Assembly (NCBI GenBank): GCA_902575715.1
Contig: CACGSI010000001.1
Location: 57,344 to 121,343, forward strand
Reading direction: 5' to 3'
Origin: an uncultured SAR324 cluster bacterium
GTDB lineage: Bacteria; SAR324; NAC60-12
DNA length: 64,000 nucleotides
Position 1 is the stretch's first letter, and each line of letters opens with the position of its first letter. Positions 25,657 through 34,606 of the stretch are shown one piece after another. Both the position numbers and the translations under genes were made by a program. The notes beneath the pieces are model-generated. The model had not been told where the DNA came from and did no database searches. It saw only the letters and a program-made list of their open reading frames with translations.

Positions 25657-26439
25657 TTAATTCATGTGTTCGACATGTTTTGCATAAAACTGTCGAAATC
25701 GTTCTGAGGAAGGATTAGCAAAAATTTCCTTAGGATTACCCTCTTCCTCAATAACACCATCATGAAGGAATACCACTCTAGAAGAAACCTCTTTGGCGAA
25801 TCCTATTTCATGAGTTACTAAAATCATTGTTCGTCCTTCTTCAGCAAGTTTTCTCATAACTAGCAGTACCTCACCAACTAGCTCTGGGTCTAGTGCTGAT
25901 GTGGGTTCATCGAAAAGTAGCATATCTGGTTCAATAGCTAAAGCTCTTGCGATTGCAACTCTTTGTTGTTGGCCGCCTGAGAGATGTGCTGGATAATAGT
26001 TCCTTCTGTCAAAAATACCAACCTTATTCAAAATAAGTTCTGCTTTTTCAATTGCTTCATTTCTGCGAATATTTAAAACATTTACCGGTGCTTCTATTAT
26101 ATTTTCTAAAACTGTCATATGTGACCACAGATTGAATTGCTGAAAGACCATACCTAATCTAGTTCTAATTCTTTCAATCTGTTTGGTATCTTCTGGAACA
26201 GATTCACCATATCTATTTTTTTTCATTTTAATTAATTCATCACCCACAAATATTTTTCCACTGTCAGGTATTTCTAATAGATTTAAGCAACGCAGAAAAG
26301 TACTTTTACCTGATCCACTTGCGCCAAGCATAGCAATTACTTCACCCTGAAAAGCTTTTAGAGAAATACCTTTAAGAACTTCTTCTGTACCAAAAGATTT
26401 ATGTAAGTCCTTTACAGTAAGGGTTACATTATTATTCAA
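25657..26439 (-). CDS. Basic amino-acid ABC transporter ATP-binding protein (HisP-like)
   Basis: The ATPase subunit, 260 residues. Walker A is [12 protein letters not shown], the signature is [15 protein letters not shown], Walker B is [13 protein letters not shown], and the His switch is VTHEI. The long insertion between Walker A and the Q-loop with a charged [20 protein letters not shown] stretch is typical of HisP/ArtP proteins. It is the first gene of the cluster. The 503-base region upstream contains a decayed gene and an unassigned AT-rich part. Confidence 0.95.
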   Translation of the reverse strand: MNNNVTLTVKDLHKSFGTEEVLKGISLKAFQGEVIAMLGASGSGKSTFLRCLNLLEIPDSGKIFVGDELIKMKKNRYGESVPEDTKQIERIRTRLGMVFQQFNLWSHMTVLENIIEAPVNVLNIRRNEAIEKAELILNKVGIFDRRNYYPAHLSGGQQQRVAIARALAIEPDMLLFDEPTSALDPELVGEVLLVMRKLAEEGRTMILVTHEIGFAKEVSSRVVFLHDGVIEEEGNPKEIFANPSSERFRQFYAKHVEHMN

Positions 26440-26660
26440 GTTATTTTTTTAAGCTCTTAATTAAATTTAGTTAGCAGATTAATTCAAATTCAATTGAGTA
26501 ATTAAATTAAGAATTATAAAATACCGATTTTTTAAGTAAAACTAACTCTATAACTTAAAAATGTAAAGATATCTATTTGGTGAGAGAAATATTTTTTATA
26601 ATTTTTCAGAATAAAATAATATTTTAAAAAATACGTAAGAAAATTATTTTTTTAAAATTT
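26440..26660. other. AT-rich intergenic part upstream of hisP-like gene
   Basis: About 220 bases with no frame of coding character and no strong stem. It should contain the promoter of the transporter operon on the minus strand, but only poor -35/-10 matches (TTGAAT with TAAATT at 18 bases) were seen, so none is annotated. Confidence 0.5.
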
Positions 26661-26900
26661 TTAACTTTCTAATATTGAATTTAATAATGCTTCTGCTATT
26701 GCAGAAAATTGATCAGGTATTGGATTTTAGGATTCATCATAACTTATACATCCTTCACATTGAACGAAAATCATACCCGCTATAATAATGGGACTTAATT
26801 GTCATGTATCATTAGCAACACCATAAACTATGATGCAAAAGCCATATCATAGAGATTTTGCTGATTTTCTAACCAGAGATATTCAATCTTTGTAGAAATT
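26661..26900 (-). pseudogene. Decayed C-terminus of an M20-type N-carbamoyl-amino-acid/allantoate amidohydrolase
   Basis: Read on the minus strand, this stretch gives YGVANDT-stop-QLSP, then GMIFVQCEGCISYDES-stop-NP, then FSAIAEALLNSILES and a stop at 26661. The pattern matches the C-terminal block of N-carbamoyl-amino-acid hydrolases and allantoate amidohydrolases, where Ser-Gly-Ala-Gly-His-Asp-Ala is followed by a Pro, Met-Ile-Phe-Val and Gly-Ile-Ser-His. The metal-site His reads as Asn, two stops interrupt the frame (complement at 26802-26804 and 26727-26729), and the upstream part is in another frame. Only about 80 codons remain between gspE and the transporter operon. Carbamoylases often sit beside amino-acid ABC transporters, so this looks like the trace of a lost gene. 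The upper limit is approximate. Confidence 0.7.
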
Positions 26901-26942
26901 TATAATTTGAGATTTCCAAATATTCTTTCAATTAAGGATAGA

Positions 26943-28667
26943 TTAGTCCTCAGAGGTGATTGAAAGAATTTCTTCAGCAGTTGTAAGACCATGCAATATT
27001 TTATTAACTCCATCTCTGCGTAAAGTTATCATCTTTTCCTTTAATCCCTGTTTTTTTATTGCATCAACATCGCTATTTTCAAGGATAACATTTTTTATAT
27101 TATCTGACATTTCGAGTAACTCATGAATTCCAAGTCGACCCCGATAGCCCGTATTTCTACATTTTTTGCAACCTTTACCACGATAAAAATGTTTGCTAAT
27201 TTTACGGAAACTTTGTTCTTTAATCCCAAGTTCACGAAGTTGTTCCGGATGAGGATGATAACTTTCCTTACAATCAATACATATTCTTCTCACTAGTCTT
27301 TGAGAAAGAACTCCAATTATTGTTGAAGAAACTAGGAATGGCTCTATACCCATGTCAATTAGTCTAGTAATAGTAGCAGGAGCGCTGTTTGTATGGACAG
27401 TACTGAAAACAAGATGTCCTGTTAGTGCAGATTGAATAGCAATTTGTGCCGTCTCAGTATCACGCATTTCACCAACCATGATTACGTCAGGATCTTGTCT
27501 CAGAACTGAGCGTAAAGCGTTAGCAAAAGATAATCCTAATTTCGGTTTAACTTCTATCTGACTATAACCAGAAAGTTTATATTCTACAGGATCTTCGATT
27601 GTAATAACGTTACGTGCTTCATGATCGATTTCTGCAAGAGAGGCATAAAGAGTAGTAGTTTTTCCACTACCAGTAGGTCCTGTAACTAAAATGATGCCGC
27701 CACTACTATGAACCATGCGAATATATGGTTTTGAAATATATTTTGCTAAACCAAGCTGGTTTAACTGCATAAGTTTTTCGTCTTGATAAAGTAATCTCAT
27801 AACAATTTTTTCACCTTGAATTGTGGGTGCGGTTGAGATCCTAATATCGATTTTCTTTCCTGCAATCAAAACCATTGATCTTCCATCCTGAGGAGTACTT
27901 TTCTGGGCGATATCTAAGCGAGACATAACTTTAATTCTGTTTACCACACTAACATGCACTTGTTTAGGGAAAATAGTTACTTGGTTAAGAACTCCATCAA
28001 TTCTATATCTTACAATAGTATCAATGGTTGTGGGATCAATATGTACATCGCTTGCCATGTCTTTAGCTGCTTGCCATAGTAAGCTATTTACTAAGCGTTT
28101 TACTGGTTCTTCATCAGTAGAATCTAATAAATCTTCGGGTTCTTCAACTGCTAAAATGTTTTCGAATACTTGATTTGCATCGAGTTGTTCAACTGCTTCT
28201 TCAGTGGAGGAAGATGATTCATCATAGGCTCGATTTATTAAGTCTATTATTGCCTGCTTGTTAGAAATGATGAGTTCTATATGGCACCTGAAGTGTCGAG
28301 CAAGGTCATCAAGAGGTTGAGAAAACTCAGGATTAGTAATTGCTACTTTAAGTGTGTTTTTTACTTTTTCTATCGGGAAGAAGATATACTTTTTTGCGTA
28401 ACGTATTGGAATAATTTCTGTATATTCTTTGAGAATTTTAAAGTCATCAAAATTATCCCTGTATTCTAATTCAAAAAATTTAGCCAGAGCTTTTTGAAAA
28501 AAGACTTCGTTAATAATATTGTGTTTTATGAGAATTTCTTTTAACCCATTTAAATCTTCTTTATAAGCAAGCAGTTGTTCATGTAATGGTTTTATAGATT
28601 CTTTAGTTATACCAAAACTTTCTAATAAAATGGGCACTATTGAGTGATATTCGTTCATTTTTTTCAA
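26943..28667 (-). CDS. gspE: Type II secretion / type IV pilus-family ATPase GspE
   Basis: A cytosolic hexameric ATPase that powers pseudopilus assembly in type II secretion (or pilus extension). The 574-residue protein has an N-terminal MshEN-like region (about 1-160), the DVHIDPTTIDTIVRYRIDG block, Walker A TGPTGSGKTTTLYAS, the Asp box VITIEDPVEYKL, Walker B PDVIMVGEMRDTETA and the His box LTGHLVFSTVHTN. A C-terminal zinc site is formed by CIDC and CKKC. These favour GspE/PilB over PilT. It is the last gene of a unit with the TPR and membrane proteins upstream; no gspF or pilin genes are adjacent. Confidence 0.93.
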   Translation of the reverse strand: MKKMNEYHSIVPILLESFGITKESIKPLHEQLLAYKEDLNGLKEILIKHNIINEVFFQKALAKFFELEYRDNFDDFKILKEYTEIIPIRYAKKYIFFPIEKVKNTLKVAITNPEFSQPLDDLARHFRCHIELIISNKQAIIDLINRAYDESSSSTEEAVEQLDANQVFENILAVEEPEDLLDSTDEEPVKRLVNSLLWQAAKDMASDVHIDPTTIDTIVRYRIDGVLNQVTIFPKQVHVSVVNRIKVMSRLDIAQKSTPQDGRSMVLIAGKKIDIRISTAPTIQGEKIVMRLLYQDEKLMQLNQLGLAKYISKPYIRMVHSSGGIILVTGPTGSGKTTTLYASLAEIDHEARNVITIEDPVEYKLSGYSQIEVKPKLGLSFANALRSVLRQDPDVIMVGEMRDTETAQIAIQSALTGHLVFSTVHTNSAPATITRLIDMGIEPFLVSSTIIGVLSQRLVRRICIDCKESYHPHPEQLRELGIKEQSFRKISKHFYRGKGCKKCRNTGYRGRLGIHELLEMSDNIKNVILENSDVDAIKKQGLKEKMITLRRDGVNKILHGLTTAEEILSITSED

Positions 28668-28675
28668 GTATTAAT

Positions 28676-29743
28676 TTATTTTTTTAACTTTTTTCTTAAA
28701 AAAAGCAATATAGTCCAAAAAAATAAAAACAGTAAAACTATTGTTACGAAGAAATATTTAAAGTAAGTTTGAGGAATATTACTTATTTTTAGTATTATTC
28801 GATTCGAATCAGAATTTTTGGTTTCCCATGATAAAAAAGTTGTTTGATCAAATTTTTGCTTACCAGAATATGAAATCATTTCAGATCTTATTTCTAGGAC
28901 ATTTATTGGCGTAAAAATTCCTACTATATCCAATGGATGGTCGAATTCTCTACTTAATTCAATACTACCAAAAATAGATGGCAAGGTATACTGATATACT
29001 ATTTGAGAATTACCTGTTTGGAAGGTGTTTTTTATTTTTAATGTATTTTCTTCAATACTGTGTTTAATCGAATTTTTGAAATTCTTACTTAGTATTGCAA
29101 AATTTTCAATATCTTTTGGAATTGAATATTCAAAGGGATTTTTCTCCGTATTAATTCTGTCTCGAGATCGGTTCCTAACTTCTAGTATCTCAGTAATGAA
29201 AACTTTACCTAAGCCTGCTTCAAGCACAATAGAAACCTTAGAGATGTTAAGCTTTTCCACCTCAAATGAAATTCCAGGAATAATAATATTTTTTTCGAGA
29301 GAAGTATCGCCTTCTTTCATAAAAAATATTTGCGAATTGTATAAATTACCCTCAAATCTTGTTCCAATTTGAAATCCTGCACGCAAATCTGGAATAACAT
29401 TAATGAATTTAAAATTTCCAATTTTATTTGTTTTTACTCTTTTTTGGGGTCCTTTAGACTTTACCTCACCATTTTCGTTAATTACATATTTTATTAATAC
29501 AACATCCAACCCTTCTAAATTTGCCAATTCTCTTGAAGAATCTTTTACTGTTCCTTCTATAGTAATATTTCCTATTCTAATATTGGTGGATCCAAAAATA
29601 TTTGATATAAAACAGGAATAATATAAAAATGTAATAAAAAATAAATTAAAATATATTAAAAAAAATTTTTTATGAACAATTTTATTCCAAAAATAAGTTT
29701 CTTTTGTAAAAATATAAATTTTTCTCAAACGTTTTTCTTTCAT
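28676..29743 (-). CDS. Membrane-anchored protein with Ig-like domain, function unknown
   Basis: A 355-residue protein with an N-terminal hydrophobic segment (about 27-50) and a strong C-terminal one (YFFVTIVLLFLFFWTILLFL) followed by a basic tail, so most of it is periplasmic with both ends anchored. Residues about 55-130 resemble a carboxypeptidase-regulatory-like Ig fold (GNITIEGTVKDSS, a KTNKIGNFKFINV strand and an Asp-Leu turn). The rest is beta-rich. It overlaps the upstream TPR gene by four bases (ATGA) and ends eight bases before gspE. I do not recognise the whole protein. Its position suggests a structural part of a secretion or export apparatus. Confidence 0.72.
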   Translation of the reverse strand: MKEKRLRKIYIFTKETYFWNKIVHKKFFLIYFNLFFITFLYYSCFISNIFGSTNIRIGNITIEGTVKDSSRELANLEGLDVVLIKYVINENGEVKSKGPQKRVKTNKIGNFKFINVIPDLRAGFQIGTRFEGNLYNSQIFFMKEGDTSLEKNIIIPGISFEVEKLNISKVSIVLEAGLGKVFITEILEVRNRSRDRINTEKNPFEYSIPKDIENFAILSKNFKNSIKHSIEENTLKIKNTFQTGNSQIVYQYTLPSIFGSIELSREFDHPLDIVGIFTPINVLEIRSEMISYSGKQKFDQTTFLSWETKNSDSNRIILKISNIPQTYFKYFFVTIVLLFLFFWTILLFLRKKLKK

Positions 29744-32700
29744 TCGGAATATTGAATTGATTTAAGATAATTGTCTATATCTTTGACATTTTGTATAGCA
29801 TCCTTTTTAAGTTGTTCAAATTCTTTTGGTGGTGAATTCTTTGTAACAAATCTAAAATGTCTAAGGGCTTTTTTCCAGTTTTCTTTTAAATGATATAAAG
29901 TCCCAATTTCAAAATGAATTTGTGAAAAAATGCCTGAATTTTTTTGAATTTTTCTACCTGATAATTCTTTAAGGCGTTTAAATGCTTTTTCATTTTTTTT
30001 GTTCTTAAGATCAATTTGGGCTACCCAGAATCCTGCTTGTAATTCTTGAGAAGACGATCCACCACCATCTGCGCGCAACATCCAAAATCTAGAATTTTTG
30101 CTTTGTCTTAGATTAGTTGAATAGTGATAACCAATTAGATAAGCATACGTTTGATATTCTTTTTTTGGGCGATCATTCTTCTTTAAGACACTATATGCAC
30201 GTTTATATATTTGAATTAGAGATTTATAATCATTTGATCGTTCATATAGGCGAGTTAATTCTCCAACTAATTGAATTACAAGATCTACATTTTTGTCAGG
30301 AACTTTTTTTAATGCGCTATAGTAGTATCCTTTAGCACGTTTATAACCTCCTAATTTTTCTGCTGCATAGCCCTGATCTATCAATGATTCAACTGTAACG
30401 GTCTTTTTTTTGTTAGAAATAGAAAGAAGTGCATAAGCATCAAGGATCCCGTTAAATTTTTCTTTGGGTGGTTTTTTATTCTCTATAAATAGTAATAATT
30501 TAAAATTTTTATCATCTAATATTATTTTTTTGGATTTAACATCTTTATAGATTTTCTTACTAGCTTTTCGATAGTAATTAAGAGCACTTTTTTTATCCCC
30601 TACTTCTTCTGAAGCCTTAGCTCGATCAAGAAAAGATTCGACACTATTGGCTTTATCTGGTCTATATTTATCTAAAAGTTTGTATGCCTCAAGTATTCCC
30701 TTAAATTTATTTTTTCCTGTTTTCTTATTTTCTACATAAAGTAAAAGTTGGAAATTTTTTTCGTCCAGATCCCTTTTTTGTGTTCTTACTTCTTGATAAA
30801 TTATTTTAGAAACTTTGCTCCATTCTTCTTTTTCAATTAGATCTTGGAAAACTCCTATTTCAAGATATTCTTTTATTTCGGAAACAACCTTTTTTTCATA
30901 CTCGTTTGAAGGACGAATTTTTGTAGCTTTTTGGTAGTATTTTCTGGAGAGATCTTGTTTCCCAAGTTTTTCAGCGGCCTTTGCTTGGTTAATTAATGCG
31001 TCTAATTTTTCTACTCTATTTTGGTCATAAATACTTAAAAGGGTATAAGCAGTAAGTATCCCATTCCAATTCTCCAATTTTTGTTCGGAATACAAAAGTT
31101 GAGAAAAAATTTGTTCATCTAAATCAATTTTTCCAGATTTAACTTCTTTACGAACATAATTTGATATTTCTAACCATTTACCTTGATTAGAAAGTTCTTG
31201 TATCTGTGCTGTTGCTAAATATTGGTTTATATTTGATAAATTTTGATTATCTTTTGGAAAATGTTCTTTCCAACGATCTGAAATAATTTTTATTCTATCC
31301 AGCTTCTGAAAATCTTTCCTTTTTTGTGCGGCGAACATCCATAATTGAAAATATGGAATTGTCATTGGGGGTGATCCTCTATCATAAATTTCTTGAAATT
31401 CCCAAGTGATTGCTTTCCAATCTTCTAATTGCCTGTGAGATTCTAACAACATTTCAATTGATTGAATTCTGTATTTTTCTGATTCTCTTGTCTGGCGAAA
31501 AATATTCCGAGCTTTAGCCCATTTTTTTGTATTAATTAAACAATTCCCTTTCAGAAACATAACTTGTTCCCATTCCTCAGGATTAGATGTTTTTAATTTA
31601 AATAAATATCCAGGTTTATCGCTTAATTCTAAAATAAGTTTTTCACAATTATTTTTTTGATAATAATTAAATATCAATTGAGTTTGAAACTCACTACGAA
31701 GATTTTCATCTAATTTTTGATTATTTCTCATTTCAATTAAAAACTTTGTATATTTTTCTTCTGATAAATTTTCTCTGTAAAGTACTGAAAGAGTTTTTAA
31801 AAGATTTTTGTTTTGACGGTATTCAGGATTTTGAAGGACTTTTTCAAAAAGAGCAATTGCTAGAAAAAACTGTTTTGTCTCGACATATAGGTAAGCTAGT
31901 CTCATTTTTATTTCCAAAAAATGGTCTTTAGTTTCACCAGCCAAAAATTTTTCAAAAATATTAATTGCTTCATTTATTTGGTTATTTTCGATGTAAAGAT
32001 AACCTAATCTTATAAGTACCTCTGCCTCGTAGTCTTTATTATTACTACTTAGATATTTTTCAAATGTTTCAATGGCTTTTTGTGGTTTCTTTGTATCAAT
32101 GTATAGATATCCTAACCGAATTTGAATCTCTGGAATAGAATCTTTGTTACCAGTTTCAAGATATTTTTCAAATGTTTCAATAGCTTTTTGAGGTTGCTTC
32201 GTATCAATGTATAGATATCCTAACCGAATTTGAATCTCTGGAATAGAATCTTTGTTACCAGTTTCAAGATATTTTTCAAATGTTTCAATAGCTTTTTGAG
32301 GCTGCTTTGTATCAATATAAAGATATCCCAAATGGTATGTAACCTCTTTTGAATAAGTTTTGTCCCCGCCCCTTAAGTATTTTTTAAATACTTTAATTGC
32401 ATTTTGCGGTTGTTTAGTGTTTATGTAAAGATGAGCTAATCGATACTGTACTTCAATCGAAAAAATTTTATCCTTTGTCTCCAAATAATTTTTAAAAGCA
32501 GCGATGGATTTGAGAGGTAGTATATTTTGTTGAAGAGTCCCGAGGCGGTAGAAAGTTAAAGCTTTATGTTTTTCATCATTTTTGCCCAAATAAGAATTAT
32601 AATATTTTACTATAAGGGACGCAGTTTTTTTAGGAATCGATTTATATTTTTTGAGTGCAGATGCATAAGCCATTTCTGCAAGCCAAAAAGAAGATTCTAT

Positions 32701-33543
32701 AGACAACTTAGAATTTTTGTGTTCATTTACAATTTTTCCATACCATTTTTCTGACTCTGAAAAATTTTTGTTACTCTGGAATTTTGATGCTAACTGAAAT
32801 TTTATTTGCAAAGATTTTTTTGGGTCAGAATAGTCGGCCTCCTTAAGATAACTACTCCATGCTTTAGCAGCATTTGAAATATCTCCTAAGGTCCACCAAG
32901 CTTGACCAATTAAATACCAGCGTCTATTTTTTTGATTTTGTGTTAAAAATTTTGTATTTACATTGTTGAAATATCTAATTGAATCCTTATATTCATTAGT
33001 TGATTTCTTTTTATTTTTTTTTCGAGTTAATTCAGCTTTAAAAGATTTTGAATACCCTAACCAATACTTAGATTCATTTCTGAACTTTGAATTTGGATAA
33101 TCTTCAAGTAATGATTCCAAAGTGCTAATTGCTTGAGAAAAATTTCCTTTCAAAGAAAAGGATATTCCTTGTTGAAGAATAGCATTATCTAGATAGGATT
33201 TACTTTTAGGGAAATTCTTTTTAAGTTTATCGTAAGCTTTTGCAGACCCTTTTAAATCGCCACCTTTTCTTAATGATTCTGCTCTAAGGAAAAACATTTC
33301 TTCTCTTGCTTTTCCATTTTTAAATACTTCAATATAACATTTTGCAGTTTCGCTTGAAACAGAAAAAACTCCATCTTCGAATGATTTTCTAGCCATAGCT
33401 ATCTGATCTTCTTCAGTTAAATCGCTAGTCCAACATTCAGCGTTTACTTTCCCGAGCAAAATTAAAAAACATATTACAGCGAATATGAAATTTTTATAAA
33501 TTATTTTCTTATTTTTTAATTTATGTATTAAAATTTTTCTCAT
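29740..33543 (-). CDS. Large exported TPR-repeat protein
   Basis: A 1267-residue protein with a signal peptide or anchor (FAVICFLILLGKVNA) and then almost continuous tetratricopeptide-like repeats. The N-terminal half resembles YbgF/BamD-type outer-membrane-assembly repeats (AYDKLKKNFPKSKSYLDNAI). A near-identical 36-residue repeat, GYLYIDTKQPQKAIETFEKY and onwards, occurs twice in full and once with changes at about residues 400-510, and the C-terminal half has longer repeats of about 100 residues (the LDEKNFQLLLYVENKK type). TPRs mediate protein-protein contacts, so this is likely a periplasmic scaffold. Its stop overlaps the next gene's start, so the unit TPR-membrane protein-gspE is translationally linked. 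Function unknown. Confidence 0.85.
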   Translation of the reverse strand: MRKILIHKLKNKKIIYKNFIFAVICFLILLGKVNAECWTSDLTEEDQIAMARKSFEDGVFSVSSETAKCYIEVFKNGKAREEMFFLRAESLRKGGDLKGSAKAYDKLKKNFPKSKSYLDNAILQQGISFSLKGNFSQAISTLESLLEDYPNSKFRNESKYWLGYSKSFKAELTRKKNKKKSTNEYKDSIRYFNNVNTKFLTQNQKNRRWYLIGQAWWTLGDISNAAKAWSSYLKEADYSDPKKSLQIKFQLASKFQSNKNFSESEKWYGKIVNEHKNSKLSIESSFWLAEMAYASALKKYKSIPKKTASLIVKYYNSYLGKNDEKHKALTFYRLGTLQQNILPLKSIAAFKNYLETKDKIFSIEVQYRLAHLYINTKQPQNAIKVFKKYLRGGDKTYSKEVTYHLGYLYIDTKQPQKAIETFEKYLETGNKDSIPEIQIRLGYLYIDTKQPQKAIETFEKYLETGNKDSIPEIQIRLGYLYIDTKKPQKAIETFEKYLSSNNKDYEAEVLIRLGYLYIENNQINEAINIFEKFLAGETKDHFLEIKMRLAYLYVETKQFFLAIALFEKVLQNPEYRQNKNLLKTLSVLYRENLSEEKYTKFLIEMRNNQKLDENLRSEFQTQLIFNYYQKNNCEKLILELSDKPGYLFKLKTSNPEEWEQVMFLKGNCLINTKKWAKARNIFRQTRESEKYRIQSIEMLLESHRQLEDWKAITWEFQEIYDRGSPPMTIPYFQLWMFAAQKRKDFQKLDRIKIISDRWKEHFPKDNQNLSNINQYLATAQIQELSNQGKWLEISNYVRKEVKSGKIDLDEQIFSQLLYSEQKLENWNGILTAYTLLSIYDQNRVEKLDALINQAKAAEKLGKQDLSRKYYQKATKIRPSNEYEKKVVSEIKEYLEIGVFQDLIEKEEWSKVSKIIYQEVRTQKRDLDEKNFQLLLYVENKKTGKNKFKGILEAYKLLDKYRPDKANSVESFLDRAKASEEVGDKKSALNYYRKASKKIYKDVKSKKIILDDKNFKLLLFIENKKPPKEKFNGILDAYALLSISNKKKTVTVESLIDQGYAAEKLGGYKRAKGYYYSALKKVPDKNVDLVIQLVGELTRLYERSNDYKSLIQIYKRAYSVLKKNDRPKKEYQTYAYLIGYHYSTNLRQSKNSRFWMLRADGGGSSSQELQAGFWVAQIDLKNKKNEKAFKRLKELSGRKIQKNSGIFSQIHFEIGTLYHLKENWKKALRHFRFVTKNSPPKEFEQLKKDAIQNVKDIDNYLKSIQYSE
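32093..32308. repeat. Tandem 108-base repeat in the TPR gene
   Basis: Two copies of a 108-base unit (32093-32200 and 32201-32308) differ at only about two bases, and each encodes one 36-residue TPR unit. The next copies on both sides are more diverged at both DNA and protein level. The near-identity implies a recent in-frame duplication or ongoing gene conversion, so copy number may vary between strains. Confidence 0.9.
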
Positions 33544-33900
33544 AGATTTTGCATTATAATTTGACCCAAATCTAAATTTTTTATTTTGTTTTAGTTTCTA
33601 AATAACAATTTTTTTTGTTCTTTAATTTTTAAACAAATTCAATTATTTTTCTGAATTTTTCGCAAATAATTCATATTACCATTCGATTTGGTATTCAATT
33701 TAAGTTATAGTCATATTCAGTCTTTTTTTGCTTTTATAAAACACTTTTTTAAAATTTTTTTAATTTTATAATAGAATATCGAACTTAATTTTTATAATAC
33801 AATAATTTTGATATTTTGATTATTTTTTTTTATATTTTTTATAATCTATAAAAACAATTAATTATAACCCTTTAGTTTAAAAAAACCAATCCATAAGCTT
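33544..33900. other. Divergent intergenic region, TPR gene and trpF
   Basis: A 357-base gap of extreme AT content between divergently transcribed genes. I see no coding sequence, tRNA or Trp-rich leader peptide. The only convincing element is the promoter-like pair at 33816-33845 for the plus strand. A TATAAT on the minus strand, just 10 bases ahead of the TPR start, has no acceptable -35. Confidence 0.6.
33816..33845 (+). promoter_or_regulatory. Candidate sigma-70 promoter for trpF-trpE(G)
   Basis: TTGATT at 33816-33821 and a consensus TATAAT at 33840-33845 are 18 bases apart, about 55 bases ahead of the trpF ATG. No attenuator-type leader peptide follows, so regulation by classical trp attenuation is unlikely. 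The match is good but the region is AT-rich. Confidence 0.45.
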
Positions 33901-34542
33901 ATGTTAAATAATTCTACACCTTTTTCTCCAATAATAAAAATTTGTGGATTAACAAATATTCATCAAACTAATATATGTGCTGATTTAGGAGTGGATTGGA
34001 TTGGATTTAATTGCTGGAATGGTTCTTCACGATATATTAAACCTTCCAAAATTCGACAAATAATTAATGCAATTCCAAAATCAATTACAACAGTGGGAGT
34101 TTTTGTAAATGAACCCTTGCATTCATTGGAAAAAATTATGAATGAAACTGGGATGAATTTAGCTCAGTTACATGGAGATGAGAATTACGATTATACAAAA
34201 CAAATTAATGTACCTTGGTTTAAAGCTTTTAGGGTTACATCTGAATTTAAGTCTGAAAAAATAGTGTATTTTGGGCAAGAATTATTTTTGCTAGATTCAT
34301 ACAGTAAAGTAAATTATGGAGGAACGGGAGAAGCATTAGATTGGGATCGCATTTCTGAGTATTCTAATTTAGGTAAGCTTATCCTTGCTGGTGGATTAAA
34401 TTCAGAAAATATTCTAGATGCTGTTAAAAAAGTCAAACCCTGGGGAGTTGATGTTTGCAGTGGCGTAGAAAAGGAACCTGGAATTAAAGACATAGATAAA
34501 GTGAAGGAATTTGTTCAAAAACTGCGGAATGGCTGTGAATAA
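33901..34542 (+). CDS. trpF: Phosphoribosylanthranilate isomerase
   Basis: Fourth step of tryptophan synthesis: an Amadori rearrangement of phosphoribosylanthranilate. The 213-residue TIM-barrel has the N-terminal IKICGLTN block with the catalytic Cys, VGVFVNEPLHSLEKI, LAQLHGDENYD, the catalytic Asp in LFLLDSYSKVNYGGTG, and the phosphate-binding LAGGLNSENILDA and GVDVCSGVEKEPG. All are standard. It is followed 64 bases later by trpE(G) in the same direction. TrpC is not in the window, so it is monofunctional and separate, unlike in E. coli. Confidence 0.96.
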   Translation: MLNNSTPFSPIIKICGLTNIHQTNICADLGVDWIGFNCWNGSSRYIKPSKIRQIINAIPKSITTVGVFVNEPLHSLEKIMNETGMNLAQLHGDENYDYTKQINVPWFKAFRVTSEFKSEKIVYFGQELFLLDSYSKVNYGGTGEALDWDRISEYSNLGKLILAGGLNSENILDAVKKVKPWGVDVCSGVEKEPGIKDIDKVKEFVQKLRNGCE

Positions 34543-34606
34543 TTGAGTTTTATATATTTTTTAAAAAAAATATATTTAATTTTGAATTCTTTATCAATCA
34601 AAAATT

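Noticed and set aside
33553..33558. TATAAT on the minus strand just ahead of the TPR start
   Set aside because: It lies only 10 bases from the start codon, so the transcript would be leaderless, and no -35 element matches upstream.
34552..34578. AT-only inverted repeat between trpF and trpE(G)
   Set aside because: A run of A/T forms such repeats by chance in this sequence and a terminator inside a likely co-transcribed pair is not expected.
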